From Polytrichum commune (lineage: Eukaryota; Streptophyta; Polytrichopsida; Polytrichales; Polytrichaceae), in the NCBI GenBank assembly GCA_950295325.1, contig OX485808.1, positions 32,139,180 to 32,203,179 of the forward strand: a DNA stretch of 64,000 nucleotides, written 5' to 3'. A program made the position numbers and the translations under genes. Within the stretch, counting starts at the first letter, position 1; each line of letters begins with the position of its first letter. Under the pieces are notes generated by a model. That model made no database searches, was not told the origin of the DNA, and saw only the letters and a program-made list of their open reading frames with translations. Shown piece after piece: positions 10,949 to 21,110 of this stretch.

Positions 10949-11068
10949 CAACAGGTTTTTCAACGACCGCCGCAGGTTCTGGAAAAATACCGCTTCAGGC
11001 ACGTCTCCGAGTCCACTGTGGAGGCCACCTTCAACCTTCCAGCCTTAGACGGTGTAACCCGCTGCTGA

Positions 11069-12200
11069 ACCGGTTTACATGGAAGTTACTCCCACCAAAA
11101 TTAGACCCAAATATGATTCTAACACTTGTGAAGGTGTGTTGCTTATATAACTTCAGTGCTCTTTTATAAATCCCTAAGGGTAAGGTGTCCTAGTTTATGT
11201 TCCCCTGAAACTTCAATGTTTGGTGTTTCTAAGCTTTTAACAGATTTACATCTTGTAGGGATCGAGTAACATAATCTCTTAAGACCTTTTTACAATTCCT
11301 TAAGGATAAAGTGTCCAAAACTTTCAGTTTATGTTTCCTTGAAACCTAATGTCAAGGTTAAGTGTTCTAAGGAAAACTCTTAATTCTACATACAATATCT
11401 TTCATGGTTTGGATGTTTAAAGTCTCTCCTTAATCATGTTCGATTTGTAAGTTTAAATACTTGAATTAGATTTGGTTTCCAATATCATCATATTCCTTTT
11501 CTATCTTAGTTTGTTTTGTCACCCGAGTGGTTTCCCACATTTGCTATCTTTCTAATCTTGAGTTCTTTTGCATTAGTTCTTCATAAGCATATTCCCTCGC
11601 TAAATCTAATTCCTTTTAGGAATACTCATATTCCAATATTCACTCAAGGTGCTAGAAATAAATGCTTACATTCCCAAGGTCCTTATCAAATCTTGGTTGT
11701 ACTTTGCTTGAGTTAAATTCCCAAGTGTTCCCCTTGGTTATCCCCTTGAAATTCCCCTTAAGTGGTAAGTTGAGTAGCGAGGTGACTGCTTAGTTTTTAG
11801 ATCATCTCTTCTTGCTTTCCCTTGATAGCTTGGGATCTCCTCGAGTGGATCTTACCCCTCAATTCCGAAATCACTTGTAATTATGGGTTTTACAACTTAG
11901 GTGTTCACTCCGAGTTGACGGTCTCCCGAGCTATCCTCCTCTTGTACTTGACCTAGGTGGTACATTGCTAGCCACTTGGCTACTCCTCTTCTCTTCAACT
12001 TATGTGTTTATTTATGTAGTTTATTTGTAAATATCTCAAGTGCTCAAAGTATGTAGGTCCTTTTTGATGAACGTGATTTAACACCGGCCGCGAAGTAAGT
12101 TCTTTAATTTGCCTAAGTCGTAAGAAACCTCTCGGCCGTATGTATGCTTAATAACTCCACCTAGTTCTTAACACGCGTGTGTCTCAATTTCTCCTCCTAG
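11069..12200. other. Palindrome loop, non-coding part
   Basis: No gene seen. Two diverged tandem units of about 125 bp (about 11165-11235 and 11290-11368, sharing AAG.TAA.GTGTCC and TTTATGTT.CC.TGAAAC) occur at its left. The rest is T-rich. The 2.3-kb loop as a whole, with a TTTATATAG box near 12517 and no coding capacity, could be an LTR-like or promoter-bearing insertion, but I found no matching ends. Confidence 0.35.
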
Positions 12201-12201
12201 A

Positions 12202-12436
12202 GCACCACGCGTGCCTTAGTATTTAATTTGCACCAACGCGTGCCTTAAGTATTAATTTTTGGCACCAACGCGTGCCTCTAAGTTTTAGTTTGCACCAACG
12301 CGTGCCTCTAAGTATTAGTTTGCACCAACGCGTGCCACTAGTAATTTGCACCAACGCGTGCCACTAATAGTAACTTGCACCAACGCGTGCCGCTAATAGT
12401 AACTTGCACCAACGCGTGCCGCTAATAGTAACTTGC
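12202..12436. repeat. ACGCGTGCC minisatellite
   Basis: Eight copies of GCACCAACGCGTGCC (first one GCACCACGCGTGCC) separated by short AT-rich spacers of the type TCTAAGTATTAGTTT or GCTAATAGTAACTT. The period is about 24-33 bp and becomes regular (29 bp) at the right, where the last units are nearly identical, suggesting outward amplification. Each unit carries the self-complementary hexamer ACGCGT. Confidence 0.85.
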
Positions 12437-13269
12437 TTTGGAAGGCATGAGAGGCTTGACACTCATGTAAATTGTTCATGAAAGAATGAAGTGTATTAGG
12501 GGACCTAACTTGGCCCCTTTATATAGTGTCTTACATCTAGGAATTTGGAGATTTTTGTAAATGTTAGCTTCGGCTAAAAATAGCACTGTATCTAATTTTA
12601 GCCTGATTTTAAAGTCTTAAGTCATAGAGACTAAATCTATTTAGTCTAATATGTAATATCCATTTACATATCTTTTCATATCACCTAAGCTATTTAATTG
12701 ACATGTGCTCTAAAGCGGGAATAGGACCGCGCCTCTACGCTTCTCAAAATGGTCCTATTTACATTCATTTTCCTACTTAACTATCTAAGCCATGTGTGTT
12801 GGCCCTAAGCCCGGCCTCCAACTGGTTCGTTCATCCTTACTAGTAACTCGCCAGTGCGCCGGCTAGAGAACCGGACCAGTCCGCTGCCTGGCCTCATTGG
12901 TTACCCGGGACTGCTGGTTACCCGGGACTGCTCTTCAGTCGGCTTGCTTGCTCTTACTAGTAACCTCGGGGCTGGGACTAGCCTCCCCCTCCTTACTGCC
13001 TTGGTTTGTCTTCCTCCTTCGCCGGTCCCGCAGGCTCACGTGCCGGTCCCGAACTTCTCTCACTGGTCCCTCACGCTCTCGACCTGGATCCTCACCTTCT
13101 CGTCCTTAATTCTTGCTTCTTGCCGAATTAGTGAAGGTGTCTCTACATCCACCACGGTACTCGAACTATGCGGCCATCTTGTCTTTAATCGCCAACAACA
13201 AGGGCCGTGGGTGTGCCTTGAAGTTGTCGACGCTCCAGTCGAGGTCGCAAGAGTACCCGCGTAATCGCG
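12437..13269. other. Palindrome loop, GC-rich right part
   Basis: No gene seen. From 12840 it is GC-rich with the short direct repeat TGGTTACCCGGGACTGCT (two adjacent copies at about 12898-12933) and repeated CCGGTCCCG. Long frames here (136 codons, plus strand, 12854-13264) follow from composition and match nothing known. Confidence 0.35.
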
Positions 13270-13464
13270 TTAAAAAACCTGTTGAAAAACCTCTTCCTCC
13301 TCGTTGTTTGCCGATGCTTCGTCGGGGTCCATCTCACAAGCTCGGAGAATATCTTGCATATCTTGGGACAGCAAGATATCTTCCTCATCGGCCGCCTTGC
13401 CCTTCTTTCCGCTAGATTGCAGCGGCCATGACTTGGATTCATTTGCATTTCCCTACACACCCAG
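13270..13464 (-). pseudogene. Right palindrome arm, inner piece (inverted exon block 3)
   Basis: Exact reverse complement, by eye, of 10763-10945 (exon block 3 of the gene fragment, with the acceptor just outside). Continuity with the rest of the arm is broken at 13464 by the LTR element; the arm resumes at 20467 after the duplicated pentamer CCCAG. Confidence 0.85.
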
Positions 13465-14438
13465 TGTCGCGCACCTCTCCATGAGGAGTGCCCAAAACAC
13501 CATGGGCACAAGGGGGACCCCGGAGTGACACCCGGGACTTGTGGCGCCGTTGGTGAGAGGGCCCAAGTGATCCTAGTGTGGGTGAGGGCCCCGGGCGTTG
13601 GGAACGCCTCCCACCCACAAAGACTAGGAGGCATGAGGGTGAGGCCATGAGCTATGCGTAGTTCATGGCGTGGTGATTCTAGAATGCTCAAGAACACCTC
13701 AATCCGAGGTGTGAGCTAGGAGTTATGGCCATTTGAGTGGGGCGCTGTCCCGGGACAGCGCCCTGCTACAGCAGTGCCTGGGAGTGATTCCCGGGACTGC
13801 CAAGGTTCAAACAGGCATAACTTCCTCACCACTTGCCCGAATGGGGCAAGTGAGGAGTCCATCCGCATCTACGTGAAGCGTAGATGAAGATGGAGTGGTT
13901 GGTTGCTGGAATCAGACATCATACAAGGAAGTTATGATGGTCTGAAGCTGCTGGGGGGGTTCTAGGCCCAGCGGCTAAGGGAAAATGTCCACTTGGCCCC
14001 AACTCTTGGTAGAGAGACAAGAGGTTGGTTGACGGTGGGGTAGGGGCCCCGCGTGAAGTCCTAGAGGCTTATATGGGTGAGGTGGTGTGGCCTCACCCAC
14101 CCGAGGCCGAACGGCAAGGCCTCCATGGGCTTTGGCCTATTGTGAGGCCATAGTTGCCTAGTATGGTTCGGGTTGTTGTAGTGTTGCTCCGGCAACGCGA
14201 TGATCAACATAGGATTGGACTTCCATGGATGGAAGTCCACATTGGGGAAATGGTTTACCGATTAAGGGGTGAGTCCCGAAAGCAAAGTAGGAGGGTTGGT
14301 TCCCTCCTATGAACTATTGGTCCGGGGTAAGAGGAGCTATCCATTAGCATGGCGGAATGCGAATGGTTAGCGCTCGTAACCTTTGCTAGAAACGAAAATT
14401 GGCAAGATGGTCAAGGAGGGCTAGCAAGGGTTGCGACA
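13465..14438 (+). repeat. 5' LTR (974 bp)
   Basis: Line-by-line comparison with 19493-20466 shows no difference. It begins TGTCGC and ends GCGACA, a 6-bp terminal inverted repeat. It includes a 24-bp perfect palindrome at 13740-13763 (centre TCCCGGGA) and a second dyad at about 14217-14240 (TGGACTTCCA, 4 bp, TGGAAGTCCA). A CTTATATGGG box near 14068 is a possible TATA element. Confidence 0.95.
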
Positions 14439-15974
14439 CGTGGTATCAGAGCAGGGTTCCAATATTTGAGCTTGCACTTTGAGGGAAACATGGGTATCAA
14501 AAATGCGGGTTATGATGGTGAGCCCGGGGTTTCCAAAAGGTTGTGAGGCTCAAATTGGAACAAAGATCATGTGTAAATGGAATTTGACCATACCATTAGT
14601 TCTAACGACAATGGTGGGCATGATGGTGGATTCAGTAAGGAAAATGGTGGAGTCCTTTGAAAGGGCTCCCGCACACCTCAAAAAAACATTTGGGGCCTAG
14701 AATACCGAATGCACCCAAAACCTTGGAGGGCATTAATGTTGGATTGAAATTCCAATTCCAAATGCTTGGAAGGTATTGATGTTGGAATGAATTTGGTGGA
14801 AATGAGGCGTCCGGGCCTCTTAAGGCGTATATGCGCGCATTTCACACCCAAATGAATTGTACATCTTAGATGAACGAGCTTTCTAAGAAATGCATCGTTT
14901 TAGGTGGGTTTCAAAAGCGGGTGGTGAATACCAAGTTCAAATTTCCAAAGTTTATTGAGGTTGTGGCGGGGATCATCAAAATTGCCATGAGCATCAAGGC
15001 CGATGACCCCATTAAACAATTTGGCGGTGCGTTACAACAATGGACGTTGAGGGGAGATAGGTACCCCGCCAAATAATACTTGTGCCGCGAACCGAATGTA
15101 AGACGATGGCATTGTGGCCAAGGCTAGTAGCCTTAAGCCGAGGCCAAGTCTTTTGTACCTTGAGGCTCAAATGAATGGGAGAAATGTCTCATGTATTGAT
15201 AAAGAGGCTAGCACTTCTTCTTGAGCCCAAAACTCATAAGGGAGTTGGGGCTTGCCGATTGGTAGAGCAGGCAAGCCCACCAAGGTGCGGTTTGGAAAGG
15301 GCGATCCGCATGAGACGAAGGAGGCCGCGATGCATGTAACCTTTCAACGTGGGACATTGGATTTTTGTCAAAATTTCACACCAAGTGAAATAGATAAAAT
15401 GCATGTCATTGTGAAGGCCGCCTTCTTTGAAACTCACATGATAGATGTGAGGTGCAAGCCGGTGTGCTTGCGGTGCATTATGATGTGTCATAATGGCAAA
15501 GAATTGAAGTTCAAATTAACAATGACTCCCTATGGTAGGAGGACCTAAGTTGAATTTGGTCTTAATGGACCGAATGAAAAAAAAAAAAAAAAAAAAAAAA
15601 ACATAATGGTCGTGGTTCAATTGGAACAACTCCAAGGAACGTATGGGGAGGCTAGGAAAGATAGGCCTCCCCCAAACAACATTGGTGTGATGTTGGTGAG
15701 ATACAAGGATGTATTCACCAATGTGTTGCCCAAAAAAAAAAAATTACCGCCAAGGAGTGAAAAATAACTTTGCTCAATGAGAGATTGAGTTCTTGAGGTA
15801 TGTGGTGACAAAGGAAGTTGGTGGACGAACATGAAGAATGTCAAGGCAATCCAAAAGGAGAATTGGCCCTTGATTCAAAAGGGCTTAGGTCATTTGTTGG
15901 CCTAGCCAATTAGTACCACAACTTCATTCAAGAGTTTTCTAAGGTTGCTAGGACCTTATTCAACTTATTGAGGA
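14439..15974 (+). other. Leader and 5' internal region of the LTR element
   Basis: Primer-binding site, then a region where gag and protease would lie. Short open pieces (for example 15252-15548, with a CxxC...HNG-like stretch) survive but I cannot identify them with confidence. A (A)24 tract lies at 15578-15601. Fossil; broken in several places. Confidence 0.5.
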
Positions 15975-15981
15975 AAATGGC

Positions 15982-16870
15982 TATCCCAAGAGTGGAATGG
16001 GCCTTGTCACCAAGCCTTTGGGGGGCTAAAAAAAAACAAGTTCTTTTTGCCGCCCGTGCTTAAGTTCGCGGACTTTGACAAACCTTTTGAGGTGCATACG
16101 GGGGCGAGTGACTTTAGCATTGGCGGATGTTGAGGCAAAATGGATGGCCATTGCATATAAGAGCATCAAGCTCGATGGTTGTCCGACCTTGTCCAACTTA
16201 TGCAAGACATGGCTATCCCAAAAGTGGGATGAGCCTTGCCACCAAGTTTTTAAGGAGCTTAAGACCAAGTTTTCTTCGCCGCCCGTGCTCAAGTTTGCGA
16301 AATTTGACAAACCTTTTGAGGTGCATACGGGGACGAGTAACTTTACCATTGGCGGATGTTGATCCAAGATGGATGCCCATTGCATATGGGAGCATTAAGC
16401 TTATAGGTTGTCAAACCTTGTGCAACTTGTGAAAGAAATAGCTGTCTCAAGAGTGGGATGAGCCTTGCCCCAAAGTCTTTGGGGAGCTTAATACAAAGTT
16501 GTCTTTGCCACCCGTGTTCAAGTTCGCGGAGCTTGACAAACCTTTTGAGGTGCATAAGGGGGGGGCGAGTGACTTTGCCATTGGCGGATGGTTAACGTAA
16601 GATGGATGGCCATTGCATATGAGAGCGTTAAGCTTGATGGCTATCCGACCTTATCCGACTTGTGGAAGAATTGGCTATCCCAAGAGTGGGATGAGCCTTG
16701 CCACCAAGTCTTTGGGGAGCTTGAGAGCAAGTTCTCTTAGACGCCCGTGCTCAAGTTCGCGGAGCTTGACAAATCTTTTGAGGTGCATACGGGGGTGAGT
16801 AACTTTGCCAATGGTGGATTATGTGTAATTGGATGGCCATTGCATATGGGAGCATGAAGCTCGATGGTTG
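15982..16870 (+). repeat. 230-bp tandem expansion inside the retrotransposon pol region
   Basis: Four consecutive units, each starting near AGTGG.ATG.GCCTTG.C (15987, 16219, 16448, 16683), containing CCCGTGCT.AAGTTCGCGG and CTTTTGAGGTGCATA, spaced 228-235 bp. They correspond to the junction of reverse transcriptase and RNase H, which is normally single-copy in this family. Units differ from one another by roughly 5-15%, so the expansion predates the present insertion. Confidence 0.85.
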
Positions 16871-17261
16871 TCAAAGAAGACAACCAACTCATGACAAAGA
16901 ACTTTTTGCCGTAGTGCATTGCTTGAAGATGTGGCGACACTATTTGGGGTCGCACAAAGCATAGGTCTATATGGACAATGTGTCCTAAAATAATTTTGAC
17001 ATTCAAGCGCAAGTGAGCGCCAAGTCATTGCGGTGGCATGATAGTTTGGCGCTTATGAAGGTGGATTTGATCCACAAACCGGACCGTGGAAAGGTGGTGC
17101 CGGATGCGCGAAGTAGACCGGAAGAGTTCCAAGCAATGAGAACCATCCAAACCTTGTGGCTAATGTGTGCCGGCGAAGAAAACTTGTGATGCAAGATACG
17201 GGAGGAATAAATTAACTACCCCAAAGTACAAAAGCTTTTAGGTGAGCTTCGCAAGAGCAAG

Positions 17262-18670
17262 GTGCTTAAAGAGGTTAAGTTGGTGGACGGATTGTTCAAG
17301 TGCAAGCAAAGTTGGGTGTATGTGCCACAAGGCAAGTTGAGGCTATCAGTTTTGAAGGAGGAATATGATAATCCTATTCCCGGCCATAAAGGAGAAAGAA
17401 ACAACCGCCATAGAATGGTGTCAAAGAGGTACCGTTGGCAGTGCATAAAGGAGGATATAGCCCACTTTGTGAAGGCGTGAATAAAGTGCCAAGTGAACCG
17501 AGCCTCTTACCAAAAGCAAGGCGGTTTCTTGCAACCGTTGCCTATCCCGTCGGCGCCATGGCATAGTATGTGCATGGACTTGATCACAAGTTTGCCGGAG
17601 TCACATGGGTATGATGCCATCTTGTTGATGGTAGAGCGGTTTGCCAAGTTGGCACACATGGTGCCGATTGTGGGAACCGCCACCGCGTTGGAGACCGCAT
17701 AGCCTTTTCTCAAAGGATGGTTGAGGCACCACGGGTTGCCAAGAGTGATTGTGTGGGATCAAGATCCAAAGTTCACAAGTGCATTTTCAATGCATTTCTC
17801 TAAGGAGGTTGTATTGAAACTAAGGTTTAGCACGGCCGTGTATTCCCAAATGGATGGGAAAACAAAGCGTGTGAATGGAGACTTGAAGCAATACTTGAGG
17901 AACTTGGTGGGGGCGGACCAAGGAGATTGGGCGGACTATGTGGGTCGAGCGGAGTGTAATTGCAATGTAGCCACGCACTTGGCTACCAAGGGGTGGTCTT
18001 TGGTGGTGGCTTATGGAGTGGATGCGCTCCAACCTATTAACCTAGCTCTCGAGGGGGCACATTCAACACTAGAGTTTAACCAAGATGGTGAGGACTTGGC
18101 CAAGGATGGTAACCAAGTCTTGGAGATGACCAAGTTGTTGGTGGAGAAAGCCCGAAGGTGCTACGGAGTGCTAGTAAATGCCGGAAGACGCGAAGTGGAG
18201 AATGAGGTGGGCCAAAAGGTGTTGTTGAATGTGAACAACTTCACTTAGCCGGAAGGCCTCGCTCCAAAAGTTCATGTCCAAAATTGGAGCTTCGTTTTCC
18301 ATTGTGGAACAAGTGTTCAAGGACATGTATAAGTTGGAATTACCGCCGGACATCAAAGTGCATCCGACATTTCATGTCTCATTACGAAAGTCATTTTAGG
18401 ACGACACCTTGTGGCCCGATCACAAGCAAGTGATTAGGCCATGTCCCGACCTTGTGGAGGTCATTTGGAACATGAGGTAAGAGGGCATCCTCAAGTGTAG
18501 GAAGACCAAGTGAAAATGAAAGAAAATGTACAAAGGAGTACTTGGTGAAATGGTGAGGATACCATGAGAAAGAAGCCGTTTGGGTAGCGGCAAGAGACAT
18601 GATGAACGCCAAGGAATTGGTAAAGCACTTTGAAGAAACTAAGGCTAGACATTCCAATAAAATGAAGCGT
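17262..18670 (+). pseudogene. Retrotransposon integrase and chromodomain remnants
   Basis: Ty3/gypsy integrase remnants: H2C2-type zinc-finger segment (about 17.38-17.50 kb), core start with the DLIT.LP motif and FAKLAHMVPI (about 17.57-17.68 kb), a longer open stretch at 17721-18248 covering the rest of the core, and a chromodomain-like stretch ending near 18.66 kb. Parts are in the expected order and orientation for a chromovirus. Fossil with several breaks. Confidence 0.75.
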
Positions 18671-19492
18671 AGGCATTGATGAGGACATCAATCTCCTTTA
18701 GTGGGGGAGAGACGCTAGTAGCACACTTAGCTTCGAGGCTAATTGCTCCACAACATGCACTTGTTCTTTGGCTTGAGGGAATAAAGTCCAAACTTTAGTG
18801 GTGCAAAGAGAAAAGTACGAGATGAGGTCCTAGTCTTGTACTTGTGCTTGGTTAGTGGAAGAGGGGGAATAAATATGCCAAACTAGGTTGGGTAAGCCGA
18901 GTAATTGGGGCCATGGCTAGGAGGGGCCTTGGATAAAACCAAGAAACTTCTTAGTTGTGGGCTTGTCCGGGCGGGGACAAGGTGATGGCGCGTGCTCATA
19001 AAAGTGCTACCCGCGAGCTAACGAGAGTTGGCGCATGGGAGTCATGAACCCATGTCTCGAAAGAGCAAAGTGGGAACCGAGTCGGGCGGGACTTGGCATC
19101 ACCCCCGTGCGATCGAGGCGTGGCTTAACAATGGAAAGCCATCTCGGAGTTGCAACCGAGACAACTTAGTGGAAGCGTTGAGGTCTCGCCTAGATGTGTC
19201 ACGTTAGGCTAGTGGAGCCTAACGGGGGAGGCCCCAAAGGAGGGGCAACCCAAGTGAGTCCCAAAGTAGGTGGGTCTAGTGTAGGTTAGGTCCTTGGATG
19301 AGAGATCCAAGGTCGCTAACGGACCACCTAGGAACGACACCTTTGGGACTATGCCAAATTTGAAGATGCATTGTGGGGGTCGCGCCCTAAGGTAAACACA
19401 ATGCCGCACCATAGAGGATGGCAACTTGAGAATTGGTGTGCCGACTACGAGTATAGTCGATGAGGGCATCGACTCCGTTTGGTGGGGGTGAG
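18671..19492 (+). other. 3' internal non-coding region of the LTR element
   Basis: About 800 bp after the pol remnants with no open frame of note, ending in the purine-rich tract next to the 3' LTR. Similar untranslated tails are usual in plant chromoviruses. Confidence 0.6.
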
Positions 19493-20466
19493 TGTCGCGC
19501 ACCTCTCCATGAGGAGTGCCCAAAACACCATGGGCACAAGGGGGACCCCGGAGTGACACCCGGGACTTGTGGCGCCGTTGGTGAGAGGGCCCAAGTGATC
19601 CTAGTGTGGGTGAGGGCCCCGGGCGTTGGGAACGCCTCCCACCCACAAAGACTAGGAGGCATGAGGGTGAGGCCATGAGCTATGCGTAGTTCATGGCGTG
19701 GTGATTCTAGAATGCTCAAGAACACCTCAATCCGAGGTGTGAGCTAGGAGTTATGGCCATTTGAGTGGGGCGCTGTCCCGGGACAGCGCCCTGCTACAGC
19801 AGTGCCTGGGAGTGATTCCCGGGACTGCCAAGGTTCAAACAGGCATAACTTCCTCACCACTTGCCCGAATGGGGCAAGTGAGGAGTCCATCCGCATCTAC
19901 GTGAAGCGTAGATGAAGATGGAGTGGTTGGTTGCTGGAATCAGACATCATACAAGGAAGTTATGATGGTCTGAAGCTGCTGGGGGGGTTCTAGGCCCAGC
20001 GGCTAAGGGAAAATGTCCACTTGGCCCCAACTCTTGGTAGAGAGACAAGAGGTTGGTTGACGGTGGGGTAGGGGCCCCGCGTGAAGTCCTAGAGGCTTAT
20101 ATGGGTGAGGTGGTGTGGCCTCACCCACCCGAGGCCGAACGGCAAGGCCTCCATGGGCTTTGGCCTATTGTGAGGCCATAGTTGCCTAGTATGGTTCGGG
20201 TTGTTGTAGTGTTGCTCCGGCAACGCGATGATCAACATAGGATTGGACTTCCATGGATGGAAGTCCACATTGGGGAAATGGTTTACCGATTAAGGGGTGA
20301 GTCCCGAAAGCAAAGTAGGAGGGTTGGTTCCCTCCTATGAACTATTGGTCCGGGGTAAGAGGAGCTATCCATTAGCATGGCGGAATGCGAATGGTTAGCG
20401 CTCGTAACCTTTGCTAGAAACGAAAATTGGCAAGATGGTCAAGGAGGGCTAGCAAGGGTTGCGACA
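19493..20466 (+). repeat. 3' LTR (974 bp)
   Basis: Identical to the 5' LTR over all 974 positions by direct comparison. Followed by the duplicated target CCCAG (20467-20471) and then by the continuation of the palindrome arm. Confidence 0.95.
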
Positions 20467-21110
20467 CCCAGACATGCAAGCCACTATATGACTGTATAGA
20501 GTCATCCTACATGACTGTACTAAGTTACACGATTGCATCGAGTCACACTATATGACCAAGTGGAAGGATATGATTGCATAATATGACTGGACATAGTCAT
20601 ATGACTACCTATAGTCATATTACATGACTGCACTAAGTATCATGTTCGGGGTGAGTCCGAATATGACCTTATGGAGTGATATCCATATGCGGACATATGT
20701 TATCAACATTTTTCCTATATGTGATTGGAATGAGACCCAAATAACGCAAACGACTAAATGCGTCTGCAAATGCAAGAGACTATGAGGAAGGTCAGTACCA
20801 CTTGAGAAATGGCGTGAAAGATTTATGTTTTTACTTTCCGCCTCTTTGGTTTCGACCGCTCGTCTTCGGATGTCTCCTCTTCGTCCTCGTCATCATCGAT
20901 ATCCGTTTTAACAAGTTGTTTTTTTTCCCTTCCCTCGGGTGGTCACATCCCAGCCACCACCCTGCTCTAGAGATGGGTCCGGCTCTTCCAGAGACATGCT
21001 ACGGTTGCTCTAAAAAACACGCGCAAATTCATTCGAAGTTATTTCCAAAACCGGCAATGAAATTGCCGGAAAACTAGCAATTGTGCGAAATACTTCCACT
21101 TGCATGCCAT
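20467..21110 (-). pseudogene. Right palindrome arm, outer piece (inverted intron and exon block 2)
   Basis: Reverse complement of about 10112-10755. The intron part is about 99% identical to the left arm. Exon block 2 is about 6% diverged, and most of its changes (8 of 13 substitutions, read on the gene strand, left to right arm) are G to A, one of which falls with a G-to-T that creates a stop early in the block. The homology ends at the GCATGCCAT near 21110; exon block 1 has no counterpart on this side. Confidence 0.8.

Larger units (their letters stand above)
9720..11068 (+). pseudogene. Fragment of an unidentified intron-containing acidic plant gene (left arm copy)
   Basis: Three exon-like blocks. 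Block 1 (9720-9843) follows an acceptor TATTGTAG and reads from an ATG at 9724: EIPEYERMRKKNIEANNQ, KLRELGLSPIG, then stop. The YE.MR.KNI..N..KL.ELGL pattern resembles a short helical motif seen near the N-terminus of some plant B3-domain and other DNA-associated proteins. Block 2 (to 10387, donor GTAAAA) is acidic and basic by turns: EFARVFESSRGVPLGEPDPS, TDIDDDEDEEETSEDE, then KPKRRK, a likely nuclear localisation signal. Block 3 starts at 10763 after acceptor GTGTGTAG, in phase with block 2: GNANESKSWPLQSSGKKGK, DEEDILLSQDMQDILRACEM, and ends at TGA 11066-11068. No known domain is complete, and the stop closing block 1 argues for a fragment. Blocks 2 and 3 are repeated in reverse at 13270-13464 and 20467-21110. 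Confidence 0.5.
13465..20466 (+). mobile_element. Ty3/gypsy chromovirus-like LTR retrotransposon (fossil, broken)
   Basis: 7,002 bp with two identical 974-bp LTRs (TGTCGC...GCGACA), a 5-bp target duplication CCCAG (13460-13464 and 20467-20471), a primer-binding site for initiator tRNA-Met (TGGTATCAGAGCA, 14441-14453) two bases after the 5' LTR, and a purine-rich tract (GGTGGGGGTGAG, 19481-19492) before the 3' LTR. Recognisable remains, in Ty3/gypsy order on the plus strand: end of reverse transcriptase (about 15.78-15.98 kb), RNase H region containing a 230-bp tandem expansion, zinc-finger and core of integrase (about 17.25-18.25 kb), and a probable chromodomain near 18.53-18.66 kb, hence chromovirus. 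No clear gag could be named. The interior is broken in many places although the LTRs are identical, so the copy is young but was defective when it moved. It interrupts the right palindrome arm. Confidence 0.9.

Noticed and set aside
11069-13269. Solo LTR of a second retrotransposon in the palindrome loop
   Set aside because: A TATA-like box and lack of coding fit, but I could not find TG...CA ends with a flanking duplication or a second copy in the window.
13185-13697. 170-codon minus-strand gene
   Set aside because: Spans the junction of the palindrome arm and the 5' LTR, so it is an accident of the insertion.
19209-19725. Minus-strand genes of 155 and 112 codons at the 3' LTR
   Set aside because: Antisense frames through the LTR; the same frames occur in the 5' LTR and show no protein similarity.
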